Shown piece by piece: positions 1 through 7,780 of a stretch of 64,000 nt of DNA (its first letter is position 1; each line of letters starts with the position of its first letter). The notes beneath the pieces are model-generated. The model saw nothing but the letters and a program-made list of their open reading frames with translations, did not search any database and was not told the origin of the DNA. Made by a program: the position numbers and the translations under genes. Origin of the DNA: Streptomyces sp. NBC_00224 (GTDB lineage: Bacteria > Actinomycetota > Actinomycetes > Streptomycetales > Streptomycetaceae); the NCBI RefSeq assembly GCF_041435195.1, contig NZ_CP108106.1, positions 4,064,501 through 4,128,500 of the forward strand. The letters run 5' to 3'.

Positions 1-1237
1 CGCCGTGCCCGCCCGGCACCGACTGCTCGCCCGCGGCGCGGTGGGCGCTGATGGCGCGGGCGTGGGCGAGGCCGCGCGGCAGGCGGGCCAGCAGCGCGGG
101 CAGCAGGGCGGGGCGGCGCACCAGGAGCGCGGTGAGGTACGCGGTGAGCCCGGCGCCGTAGCCGTACGCCTGGTTCTCCAGGTCCTGCCAGGTCTCGCGG
201 TGATGGTGCCAGACCAGCGCCTCGGGCGTGTAGCCGAGCCGGTGCCCGGCGACGACGATGCGCGCGAACGCGTACAGGTCGTCGCCGCCCCTGGCCGGGG
301 TCCCGGTGCCGGTCGCCGGGTCGAAGCCGCCGACGGCACGCAGGGCGGCGGCCCGGAAGGCCATGTTGGCGCCGGAGCCGAACCGGCCCGCGGTGAACGG
401 GAACAGCGGCTCGTCGGCGGGCGGCCGGGCCGGGTCGAAGCAGCGCGGCGCGAAGCCCTTGGTGAACCCGCCGTGGCTCTCCAGGAGGATCTGCGCGGGC
501 GTGCGCAGCCGGGCGGGCAGGATCAGCCCGGTCGTACAGCCGAGCCCCGGGTCGGCGGCGAAGGGCGCGGCGAGCGCGCTCAGCCAGCGCGGGTCGGCGA
601 CCACGTCGTCGTCGGTGAACGCCAGAATCGTTCCCTCTGCCACGGCGACACCCCGGTTGTGCGCGGCGGCGAGACCCGGCACGGGCTCGCGGACATAGCG
701 CACGCCGTGCGCCGCGTAGCTCCCCTCGACGAGCTCGCGGGTCTGGGCGGTCACCGGGTTGTTGTCGACGACCACGATCTCGTGGTCGGGGTGGTCCTGG
801 CACAGCAGCGAGTCCAGCGCCCGGGCGAGCTGCCCGGCCCGCTCACGGGTGGCGACGACGACGCTCGCGCGCGGCAGCCGCACCGGCGACGCGACCCGCC
901 CGTCCGGCGGCACATGGCCGGCGAGCTGCTTGCGGGCGGCCGCGGCCAGCACCTCGGCGGCGTCCTCGCCGGGCCCGACCCGGCCGATCACCGTGCCGAC
1001 CGGGCGGCCCCGAAGCCGGACCAGGACGTACACCTCGCCCTCCCCGACGGGCGGCCCGCCGGGCGCGGGGGCCAGCGAGAGCACCCCGCCGTCGAGCCCG
1101 TCGAGGTCCAGCTCCCCGACGCCGATGCCCCCCTGGACGCCCTGCTCCCGGACCAGCCCCTCGGCCTCCGGCAGCCGTGGTGCGCCCGCTCTGTGTGCGC
1201 GTGCCGCTCTGTGTGCGCGTGCTGTTCGACGTGACAT
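1..1237 (-). CDS. Family 2 glycosyltransferase, C-terminus cut by window edge
   Basis: About 412 residues are visible and the reading frame runs off the left edge. The start ATG at 1237 is preceded by a GGGGGAG ribosome site. An N-terminal section of about 120 residues precedes a GT-A fold that begins RASVVVATRERAGQLARALD. The fold has the nucleotide-sugar DDD motif in AFTDDDVVADPRW and an acceptor-side segment FGSGANMAFRAAALRAVGGFD. These mark an inverting GT2 enzyme that would transfer a sugar from a nucleotide sugar on the cytoplasmic side. Donor and acceptor cannot be read. It starts 45 bases after the GNAT-fold gene upstream, so the two are probably one operon for a surface or secreted carbohydrate. 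The first 20 codons contain an in-frame 18-bp tandem duplication. Confidence 0.88.
   Translation of the reverse strand, partial: MSRRTARAHRAARAHRAGAPRLPEAEGLVREQGVQGGIGVGELDLDGLDGGVLSLAPAPGGPPVGEGEVYVLVRLRGRPVGTVIGRVGPGEDAAEVLAAAARKQLAGHVPPDGRVASPVRLPRASVVVATRERAGQLARALDSLLCQDHPDHEIVVVDNNPVTAQTRELVEGSYAAHGVRYVREPVPGLAAAHNRGVAVAEGTILAFTDDDVVADPRWLSALAAPFAADPGLGCTTGLILPARLRTPAQILLESHGGFTKGFAPRCFDPARPPADEPLFPFTAGRFGSGANMAFRAAALRAVGGFDPATGTGTPARGGDDLYAFARIVVAGHRLGYTPEALVWHHHRETWQDLENQAYGYGAGLTAYLTALLVRRPALLPALLARLPRGLAHARAISAHRAAGEQSVPGGHG
1186..1221. repeat. Two perfect tandem 18-bp units inside the glycosyltransferase N-terminus
   Basis: The unit CCGCTCTGTGTGCGCGTG occurs at 1186-1203 and again at 1204-1221. 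Because 18 is a multiple of three, the copies stay in frame and give the Arg/Ala/His-rich start of the protein (ARAHRA repeated). It looks like a recent slippage duplication. Confidence 0.9.
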
Positions 1238-1282
1238 GCGACTCCCCCGTGATCTTCCGGGTGGTGCGGTGGTGCGGCGGGC

Positions 1283-2380
1283 CTACCGCCCGCCTCGCAG
1301 GCGGCCCGCCTGTTGCAGCGTGCGCCGGCCGAACGCGGCGAGCGCGGGCCGCTCCCGTACGAACCCGTGCGCGCGGCGGGACGGCTCGTGGCCCAGCCAG
1401 TGCAGTGCGGCCCCGGCCCCCGGCCGCACCGAGGCGCCCTCGTACACCGGGATCTCCCCGGTCTTCAGGGCGTCCTTGTACTCGGCGGCCCCCCGCCCCA
1501 GGTCAAGCACCCCGATCCCGGCGGCGGCCGCCGCCTCGGCCATCCGCAGATGCAGGACGAGCCCGGGCGAGTACTTGGCGAACTCCGGGTCGTACGAAGG
1601 GAACCAGCACGACAGGACCGTGCGCGAACGCAGCCCGAAGTGGGCGGCGACCGGGCGGTCCGCCACGTAGAGGACGGAGAGGACGCCGGAGCAGCCGGGC
1701 GCGCCGGTGTGCGCGAGGTACCGCACCAGGGTGCTGATCCAGTCCTGCGCGAACCGGTCGCGGCGGCCGGTGCGGCGGTACTGCGCGGACTTCCACTCCA
1801 TGAGCTGCCGCAGCGCCCCCGGATCCCGCTCGTCGAAGACGAACCGCACCTCGCCCGCCTGCCGCCCGAGCCTGCGCTCCTTGGCGGTGGTGGTGCGGAG
1901 GAACTTGGGCGAGCGCGCGCGCAGCCCGCTCTCGTACGCCTCGTACCCCGCGCCGACGTCGACGACGAAGGAGGGGTACGAGTCGGCCGCGCCCGGGACG
2001 AACAGCCCCTGCCCGGCCTCCAGGTTGTCGAACGCCCAGGCGGAGAGGGAGCAGGCCCGCAACAACTCCCGGAGATCCAGGCCGATTTCGGGCCGGGCGA
2101 CGATCCCCTGACTGTCGGACACGCCGAACCCGATGGCCCGCCCCCGCCCGAACCGGCCCTTCTCGAAGGGGAAGAAGGCGGCCGGTTCGCCCCCTTCGTC
2201 GACCACCGCGACCCGCGCCGAGGGCCGCACATGGGCGACGGCGAGGGTGAACTCGGGCTCCATGAACGGGTTCTCGGGCGCGCCCGACTTCGCCCGTATC
2301 TCACGCCAGACGTCCAGCTCACCGGCGTTCAGCTCACCGGGCCTGACCACCCGGATCCGCCCACCGCGTCCACTGCTCAA
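1283..2380 (-). CDS. GNAT-fold (BioF2/CelD-like) acyltransferase
   Basis: The product of about 365 residues has the layout of the GNAT_6 / CelD-like family found in exopolysaccharide and cell-envelope loci. It has an N-terminal substrate half (PENPFMEPEFTLAVAHV, FFPFEKGRFGRGRAIGFG) and a C-terminal acyl-CoA-binding half with YVADRPVAAHFGLRS, a tyrosine-rich YSPGLVLHLRMAEAAAAAG and GVLDLGRGAAEYKDAL. Such enzymes are thought to acylate sugars or lipid-linked intermediates. The acyl group and target are not known here. TTG at 2380 is chosen because G-rich sequence resembling a ribosome site precedes it. The frame stays open to a TTG at 2416, so the start is uncertain. It is upstream of the glycosyltransferase and probably co-transcribed with it. 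Confidence 0.75.
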   Translation of the reverse strand: MSSGRGGRIRVVRPGELNAGELDVWREIRAKSGAPENPFMEPEFTLAVAHVRPSARVAVVDEGGEPAAFFPFEKGRFGRGRAIGFGVSDSQGIVARPEIGLDLRELLRACSLSAWAFDNLEAGQGLFVPGAADSYPSFVVDVGAGYEAYESGLRARSPKFLRTTTAKERRLGRQAGEVRFVFDERDPGALRQLMEWKSAQYRRTGRRDRFAQDWISTLVRYLAHTGAPGCSGVLSVLYVADRPVAAHFGLRSRTVLSCWFPSYDPEFAKYSPGLVLHLRMAEAAAAAGIGVLDLGRGAAEYKDALKTGEIPVYEGASVRPGAGAALHWLGHEPSRRAHGFVRERPALAAFGRRTLQQAGRLRGGR

Positions 2381-2416
2381 CCCGACCCCCCGGTCTCCCC
2401 CATGAGCACGTGCCAA

Positions 2417-2454
2417 GGACGGTACCGGTCGAAATGTCGGGACGGTAGCCGGTC
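2417..2454. promoter_or_regulatory. Direct-repeat pair upstream of the acyltransferase operon
   Basis: Two copies of GACGGTA(C/G)C(C)GGTCG lie 24 bases apart at about 2418-2431 and 2441-2454, just before the acyltransferase start. The spacing and position suit a regulator site. The cognate protein is unknown and the call is inference only. Confidence 0.35.
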
Positions 2455-2489
2455 GGCCGCTCTTGTGACCGTATGGTGAAGGTCGCGCT

Positions 2490-3182
2490 CTAGCGGGCGA
2501 GCGCGGCGGTGACGGCGGCCTCGGCGTGGAGGCGGGTGGTGGGGAACACCGGTACGGGGCTGTGTTCCTGACGGATCAACAGCTCTATCTCGGTGCAGCC
2601 GAGGATGACGCCTTCGGCGCCGGCCGAGACGAGCCGGGAGATGACGTCCTGATACGCGGCACGGGACTCGTCCCGCACGACCCCCAGGCACAGCTCCTCG
2701 TAGATGACGCGGTGGACGAGGGCGCGGTCGTCGGCGTCCGGGGTGATGACCTCCAGGCCGTGCGCGCGCAGCCGGTCCCGGTAGAAGTCCTGCTCCATCG
2801 TGAAGGCGGTGCCGAGGAGGCCGACGCGGCGGATGCCCCGGGCCCGTACGGCCCCGGCGGTCGCGTCGCCCAGGTGCAGCAGCGGCACCGAGACGGCCGC
2901 GGCGACCTGGTCCGCCACCTTGTGCATGGTGTTGGTGCAGATGAGCACGAGGTCGGCCCCGGCCGCCTCCAGCCCCTTGGCGGCCCCGGCCAGGACCTCC
3001 CCGGCGCGCTCCCACTCCCCGGCGCGCTGGAACTCCTCGATCTCGGCGAAGTCGACGGAGTGCAGGACGCAACGGGCCGAGTGCAGCCCGCCGAGCCGCT
3101 CGCGTACGAGCTCGTTGAGGAGCCGGTAGTACTCCGCGCTGGACTCCCAGCTCATTCCGCCGATCAGGCCGATGGTCTTCAT
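2490..3182 (-). CDS. Aspartate/glutamate racemase family protein
   Basis: The 230-residue product matches the YgeA-type branch of the PLP-independent Asp/Glu racemases. It starts MKTIGLIGGMSWESSAEYY and has both catalytic cysteines of the family: Cys82 in LICTNTMHK and Cys196 in ILGCTEIE. The family interconverts amino acid enantiomers through a two-base thiol mechanism in the cytoplasm. Which amino acid is used here cannot be told. Full length for the family. It is divergent from the HD gene with about 56 bases between the starts, so the promoters must be short or overlapping. Confidence 0.9.
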   Translation of the reverse strand: MKTIGLIGGMSWESSAEYYRLLNELVRERLGGLHSARCVLHSVDFAEIEEFQRAGEWERAGEVLAGAAKGLEAAGADLVLICTNTMHKVADQVAAAVSVPLLHLGDATAGAVRARGIRRVGLLGTAFTMEQDFYRDRLRAHGLEVITPDADDRALVHRVIYEELCLGVVRDESRAAYQDVISRLVSAGAEGVILGCTEIELLIRQEHSPVPVFPTTRLHAEAAVTAALAR

Positions 3183-3238
3183 CCGGCCACTCTAGGCTGG
3201 GAGATGATCGACTGACTCGACGAGGGGTGGGGACGCGT

Positions 3239-3844
3239 ATGTTGACCGAGGTCGCGGGGATAGGGGTGCCCGAGGGGCATGCGGCGGAGGCGGCGCGGCT
3301 GGTCTGCGCGGAGTACGCGGACGAGGCGCTGTACCACCACTCGCTGCGCTCGTACTTCTTCGGCGCGGCGTGGGCCGAGGAGCGGGGCCTCGACTACGAC
3401 CGCGAGCTGTTCTTCGTCTCCGCGCTCCTGCACGACCTGTCGCTCACCCCGCCCTTCGACAGCCACACCCTGCCCTTCGAGGAGGCGGGCGGCCATCTGG
3501 CCCGCGTCTTCACGGCGGGCCTCGGCTGGCCCGACGCACGCCGCGACCGGGCGGCCGAGCTGATCGTGCTGCACATGCGGGACGACGTGACCGTCGAGCA
3601 GGACGTGGAGAGCCGGCTGCTCCAGGTGGGGACGACGGCGGATGTCTCCGGCGGCGGCCTGGACGCCTTCGCCCCGTCTTTCCGGGAGGCCCTGGTACGC
3701 GCATACCCCCGGCTCGGCTTCGCCGCGTCGTTCGTGGACCTGTTCCGCGACCAGGCCGAGCGGAAGCCGGGGTGTGCGGCGGGGGAGCTGGTGGCGGGGG
3801 GCTGGGAGGCGCGAGCGCTGGGGAACGGGCTGGATCGCGGGTAG
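3239..3844 (+). CDS. HD domain protein, cyanamide-hydratase-like
   Basis: 201 residues from the ATG at 3239, which follows GAGGGGTGGGG at a good distance. A GTG at 3227 would add four residues and overlaps that site. The metal-binding histidines of the HD superfamily are visible in YHHSLRSYFFG (about 33-34) and the HD pair in LLHDLSL (65-66). The HxxxxxF...LLHD arrangement resembles the cyanamide hydratase / DDI2 branch more than nucleotide phosphohydrolases. The substrate is unknown. The next gene on this strand begins 250 bases on, after a long inverted repeat. Confidence 0.8.
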   Translation: MLTEVAGIGVPEGHAAEAARLVCAEYADEALYHHSLRSYFFGAAWAEERGLDYDRELFFVSALLHDLSLTPPFDSHTLPFEEAGGHLARVFTAGLGWPDARRDRAAELIVLHMRDDVTVEQDVESRLLQVGTTADVSGGGLDAFAPSFREALVRAYPRLGFAASFVDLFRDQAERKPGCAAGELVAGGWEARALGNGLDRG

Positions 3845-3885
3845 CCCCACGCCGTGGGCGTGCGTGCCGACTCTCTCTCCCCCCC

Positions 3886-4077
3886 GCTGTGGGCATGCGT
3901 GCCGCTAGGGGCGGCACGGGTGGGCACAGCGGCGACCCGCGTGCGCGGGTGAGCACTCTTTCCCCCACGACCGGCGCTGCGGGAACGGGGCTGGGGCCGG
4001 GCGGGTTGCACTTGGCGGCGTGCGCAGCGTGCCGCTGTGCCCACCCGTGCCGCCCCAGCGGCACGATTGCCCACAGC
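3886..4077. repeat. Long inverted repeat (48-bp arms) between two plus-strand genes
   Basis: The arms at 3886-3933 and 4031-4077 are reverse complements over about 47 bases with only two or three differences. The arm contains GTGGGCA followed by GGCGGCACGGGTGGGCACA. The arms are separated by 97 bases. No coding sequence is seen. It could fold into a very stable hairpin or be two inverted copies of an interspersed intergenic element. The right arm ends 17 bases before the start codon of the NmrA-type gene. Confidence 0.85.
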
Positions 4078-4094
4078 TAAGGAAGGGAGTTCCC

Positions 4095-4970
4095 ATGACC
4101 CACCCCGTCATCGCCGTCACCGGCGCCAGTGGAGCCATCGGCGGGCGGGTGGCCCGGCGGCTGGCGGACAAGGGCGTGGCTACGCGGCTCGTCGGGCGCA
4201 GCCCGGACCGGCTGCCCGATCTGCCCGGGGCGGTCAAGGCGCCGCCCGCCGCGTTCGGGGACGGTCCAGCCATGCGGGACGCGCTCGCCGGGGCCGGGAG
4301 CATGCTGATGGTGTCGGCGCACGAGGCCCCCGACCGCGTGCGCGAGCACACCATCGCTGTGGACGCGGCCGTCGCGGCGGGTGTGCGCCGCATCGTGTAC
4401 GTGTCGTTCCTCGGCGCCGCCCCCGACGCCGCGTTCACCTTCGCGCGCGACCACTGGCACACCGAGCAGTACATCCGGGGTACGGGCCTGGCGTACACGT
4501 TCCTGCGGGACAGCCTCTATCTGTCCGGGCTCGCCGCGATGGCGGGCCCGGACGGGGTGATCCGGGGCCCCGCCGGGGACGGCCGGGTCTCGGGCGTGGC
4601 GCACGAGGACATCGCGGACGTGGCGACGGCCGTACTCCTGGACGAGGGCACGGGGCACGACGGCGTCACGTACGACGTCACCGGGCCCGAAGCCCTCACG
4701 CTCACCGAGGTGGCGGCGGAGCTGAGCCGGGTGGCGGGCCGGACGGTCACCTATGTGGCGGAGACCCGGCAGGAGGCCTTCGCCTCACGGGCCGGGTACG
4801 GCGCCGAGGAGTGGGAGGTCACCGGCTGGGTGAGCTCGTACGAGGCGATCGCCGCCGGGGAGATGGCGACGGTCGCGGACACCGTGCCCCGGCTGGCCGG
4901 GCACCGGGCGCAGTCGTTCGCCCAGTACCTGGAGGCCCACCCCAGGAGCTACCGGCACTTGACGCCCTGA
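4095..4970 (+). CDS. NmrA-type NAD(P)-dependent oxidoreductase
   Basis: 291 residues, start ATG at 4095 after GGAAGGGAG. The Rossmann dinucleotide motif GASGAIG is at residues 10-16, followed by [17 protein letters not shown]. It lacks the usual YxxxK catalytic pair of classical short-chain dehydrogenases and instead resembles the NmrA / quinone oxidoreductase 2 (YtfG) group, which are NADPH-dependent quinone reductases or redox sensors. The acceptor is unknown. Its last 22 bases overlap the 3' end of hutI on the other strand. Confidence 0.85.
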   Translation: MTHPVIAVTGASGAIGGRVARRLADKGVATRLVGRSPDRLPDLPGAVKAPPAAFGDGPAMRDALAGAGSMLMVSAHEAPDRVREHTIAVDAAVAAGVRRIVYVSFLGAAPDAAFTFARDHWHTEQYIRGTGLAYTFLRDSLYLSGLAAMAGPDGVIRGPAGDGRVSGVAHEDIADVATAVLLDEGTGHDGVTYDVTGPEALTLTEVAAELSRVAGRTVTYVAETRQEAFASRAGYGAEEWEVTGWVSSYEAIAAGEMATVADTVPRLAGHRAQSFAQYLEAHPRSYRHLTP

Positions 4971-6118
4971 CGCCAGACGTCGCTGATCAGCGGCACACCG
5001 GGCCGGTAGGCGAGGTGGACGTGGCTCGGGGCGTCGAGCAGCGCGAGGTCGGCGCGGGCGCCGGGCGCGATCCGCCCGACGTCGGTGCGCCGCAGCGCGG
5101 CCGCGCCCCCGGCCGTGGCGGCCCAGACGGCCTCGTCGGGGGTCATCTTCATGTCCCGTACGGCGAGCGCGACGCAGAACGGCATCGAGGACGTGAACGA
5201 GGACCCCGGGTTGCAGTCCGTGGACAGCGCGACGGTCACTCCCGCGTCGAGCAGCCGCCGGGCGTCGGGCCACTGGGCGCGGGTGGAGAACTCGGCGCCG
5301 GGGAGCAGGGTGGCGACGGTGGAGCCGCTCGCGAGCGCGTCGACGTCGGCGTCGGTGAGGTGGGTGCAGTGGTCGGCGCTGGCCGCGTCGAGCTCGACGG
5401 CGAGCTGGACGCCGGGCCCGTAGGAGAGCTGGTTGGCGTGTACGCGGGGGGTGAGCCCCTTGGCCTTGCCCGCGAGGAGGATGGCCCGGGCCTGGTCCCC
5501 GTCGAACGCCCCCTGCTCGCAGAAGACGTCGACCCAACGGGCGTACGGGGCACAGGCGTCGAGCATCTCGCCGGTGACGAGCTCGACGTAGGCGGCGGGG
5601 TCCTCGGCGTACTCCGGAGCCACGATATGAGCCCCCAGATAGGTCACTTCGTCCGTGTGCTCGGCGGCGATGCGCAGGGCGCGGGCCTCGTCCTCGACGG
5701 TGAGGCCGTACCCGGACTTGGTCTCGAAGGTGGTCGTCCCCTGGCGCAGCGCCTCGCCGATGTACCGGGCCACGTTCGCGCCCAGCTCGGCGTCGGTGGC
5801 GGCGCGGGTGGCGGCGACGGTGGTCCGGATCCCGCCCGCCTTGTACGCCTGCCCCGACATCCGGGCGTTGAACTCCTGGGTGCGGTCGCCCGCGAAGACG
5901 AGGTGCGAGTGGGAGTCCACGAACCCGGGGATCGCCGCGCGGCCCTGCGCGTCGTGGGTGGTGTCGGCGGGGGGCGCGGCGTCCTGCCTGCCCACCCAGG
6001 CGATGGTGTCGCCGTCGATCACCACGGCGGCGTTCTCGATGAGGCCGAGGGGGGTGGGGCCGAGGGTGGGGTCGTTGGTGACGAGGGTGGAGATGTTGGT
6101 GAGGAGGGTGGTGGTCAT
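4949..6118 (-). CDS. hutI: Imidazolonepropionase
   Basis: 389 residues. This amidohydrolase-superfamily enzyme hydrolyses 4-imidazolone-5-propionate to N-formimidoyl-L-glutamate, the third step of histidine breakdown. The metal ligands begin at DSHSH (His70, His72). Further family signatures are [16 protein letters not shown] and STDCNPGS. The ATG at 6118 follows CAGGAG; the frame is open further upstream but that part is repeat-like sequence. It lies downstream of hutU, the M20 gene and hutF on the same strand, separated from hutF by 324 bases of repeats, so it may have its own promoter or depend on read-through. Confidence 0.96.
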   Translation of the reverse strand: MTTTLLTNISTLVTNDPTLGPTPLGLIENAAVVIDGDTIAWVGRQDAAPPADTTHDAQGRAAIPGFVDSHSHLVFAGDRTQEFNARMSGQAYKAGGIRTTVAATRAATDAELGANVARYIGEALRQGTTTFETKSGYGLTVEDEARALRIAAEHTDEVTYLGAHIVAPEYAEDPAAYVELVTGEMLDACAPYARWVDVFCEQGAFDGDQARAILLAGKAKGLTPRVHANQLSYGPGVQLAVELDAASADHCTHLTDADVDALASGSTVATLLPGAEFSTRAQWPDARRLLDAGVTVALSTDCNPGSSFTSSMPFCVALAVRDMKMTPDEAVWAATAGGAAALRRTDVGRIAPGARADLALLDAPSHVHLAYRPGVPLISDVWRQGVKCR

Positions 6119-6152
6119 GAGTGCGGGCTCCTGTCGGGGGCGAGGTTTGTCT

Positions 6153-6197
6153 GCGGGCCGGTGGGGGCTGGTCGCGCAGTTCCCCGCGCCCCTTAGG
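6153..6197. repeat. Interspersed repeat R1, copy 1
   Basis: Contains GGTGGGGGCTGGTCGCGCAG followed by TTCCCCGCGCCCCT. The same sequence recurs at 12293-12320 (truncated), 28412-28457 and 41803-41847, always outside or at the very end of genes. It can fold through GGGGC/GCCCC, so a terminator or REP-like role is possible. Confidence 0.85.
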
Positions 6198-6199
6198 TA

Positions 6200-6440
6200 A
6201 CTCCAGCTCCTCCAGCGTGCAAGGAGCGGGGCCGCACATCCAGCCCCTCCGGCGTGCACGGGAGCGGGGCCCGGGCGAATTCAGCCCCTCCGGCGTTTGA
6301 GGAGCGGGGTCCGGGGCGGAGCCCCGAAAGCGGGGTGCAGGGGCCGCAGGCCCCGCAACGGGGTCCGGGGGCGCAGCCCCCGGGAAACCCACCTTCCCCC
6401 TCCCCCACCCCCGGAGGGTTTAGGGAACGGGCGGGGTGGG
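6200..6440. repeat. Repeat cluster R2 with tandem hairpins between hutF and hutI
   Basis: Three near-identical units of about 40 bases begin near 6200, 6238 and 6279, each built on CAGC(C/T)CCTCC(G/A)GCGT followed by GGAGCGGGG. They are followed by three perfect hairpins at 6313-6327 (CGGGGCGGAGCCCCG), 6341-6355 (GGGGCCGCAGGCCCC) and 6366-6384 (CCGGGGGCGCAGCCCCCGG). There is no gene in 6119-6442. A second, inverted copy of the element lies inside the M20 gene at 8990-9096. The hairpins could end transcription after hutF. Confidence 0.85.
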
Positions 6441-6442
6441 GG

Positions 6443-7780
6443 CTACTCCCGTAGGGACGCGATCGCCGCGCCCAGCGCCGCCCCCACGTCCGGCACCCCC
6501 ACATGCACCCCGTCCCGCACCACACGCCGACCCCCCACCACCACATCCCGCACATCCGCCGCCGACGCCGCGAACACCGCCGTCTCGGCGGCGAGGCGCG
6601 GCAGGGGCCCGGCCGTGCGCGGCGACGTGAGCGACACCGTCGCCAGGTCGGCGTGGGCGCCCGGGGCGATGCGGCCCGCGTCGGGCCAGCCCAGGGCCGC
6701 GTGGCCGTCGGCGGACGCCGCGCGCAGCAGCGCCGCCGCCGTCCAGTGCCCCCGCGTCCGCGTACGGAGCCGCTCGTCGAGCTCCATCGCCCGCGCCTCC
6801 TCCAGGAGGTCGACCACGGCGTGGCTGTCGCTGCCGAGGGAGAGCGGGGATCCGGCGCGCTGGAGGGCGACCGCCGGGCCGATGCCGTCCGCCAGGTCGC
6901 GCTCCGTCGTCGGGCACATGCACGTGCCCGTCCCCGACCCGCCGAGCAGCGCGATGTCCTCGTCGGTCAGGTGGGTGTTGTGGACGCCCGTCGTACGGGG
7001 GCCCAGCACGCCGTGGTCCGCGAGCAGCCGCGTCGGCGTGCAGCCGTGCGCGGCCAGGCACGCCTCGTTCTCCGCGATCTGCTCGGAGAGGTGGACGTGG
7101 AGGGGGGCCTCCCGCTCCTCGGCCCACGCCGCGACCGTACGCAACTGGTCCGCCGGCACCGCCCGTACGGAGTGGATCGCCGCTCCGATCCGTACGCCGT
7201 CGCGCGGCTTGAGCAGAGCCGCCCGCTCGGCCCACGCCTGCGCCGTGCCGTCGGAGAACCGCAGCTGGTGCACGTTCGGCGGCTCGCCGAAGCCGGAGGA
7301 CAGATACGCCGTGTCGAGCAGTGTGATCCGGATCCCGGCGTCCGCGGCGGCCGCGATCAGCGCCTCGCCCATCGCGTTCGGGTCGGCGTACGGCGTGCCG
7401 CCCGGCGCGTGGTGGAGGTAGTGGAACTCGCCCACCGCCGTGATCCCGGCGAGCGCCATCTCCGCGTACACGGCCCGCGCCAGCGCGTGGTACGACTCGG
7501 GCGTGAGCCGCGCCGCGACCGCGTACATCGTCTCGCGCCACGTCCAGAACGTGCCCGAGCCGACCTGGACCGTGCCGCGCAGGGCCCGGTGGAAGGCGTG
7601 CGAGTGGGCGTTGGCGAGGCCGGGCAGGGTGAGCCCGCGCAGGGCGACGGCGCCGGGGGGCGGCGTCCGGACTCCCTTGCGGACGGCGGAGATCCGGCCG
7701 TCCGCCACCTCCACCAGCACGCCCGGCTCCACCACGGGGTCGAGCCAGGCGTGCTCCAGCCAGTACGACGTCACCTGCAC
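6443..7780 (-). CDS. hutF: Formimidoylglutamate deiminase
   Basis: 445 residues from GTG at 7780, which has GGAGG seven bases upstream; a GTG at 7774 is the alternative. HutF removes ammonia from N-formimidoylglutamate to give N-formylglutamate, the step used by organisms that lack a direct formiminoglutamase. Amidohydrolase metal ligands are seen in LANAHSHAFHRAL (His59, His61), HVHLSEQ and SLGSDSHAVVD. CPTTERDLADG is characteristic of the family. The start overlaps the stop of the M20 gene, pointing to translational coupling. Confidence 0.93.
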   Translation of the reverse strand: MQVTSYWLEHAWLDPVVEPGVLVEVADGRISAVRKGVRTPPPGAVALRGLTLPGLANAHSHAFHRALRGTVQVGSGTFWTWRETMYAVAARLTPESYHALARAVYAEMALAGITAVGEFHYLHHAPGGTPYADPNAMGEALIAAAADAGIRITLLDTAYLSSGFGEPPNVHQLRFSDGTAQAWAERAALLKPRDGVRIGAAIHSVRAVPADQLRTVAAWAEEREAPLHVHLSEQIAENEACLAAHGCTPTRLLADHGVLGPRTTGVHNTHLTDEDIALLGGSGTGTCMCPTTERDLADGIGPAVALQRAGSPLSLGSDSHAVVDLLEEARAMELDERLRTRTRGHWTAAALLRAASADGHAALGWPDAGRIAPGAHADLATVSLTSPRTAGPLPRLAAETAVFAASAADVRDVVVGGRRVVRDGVHVGVPDVGAALGAAIASLRE

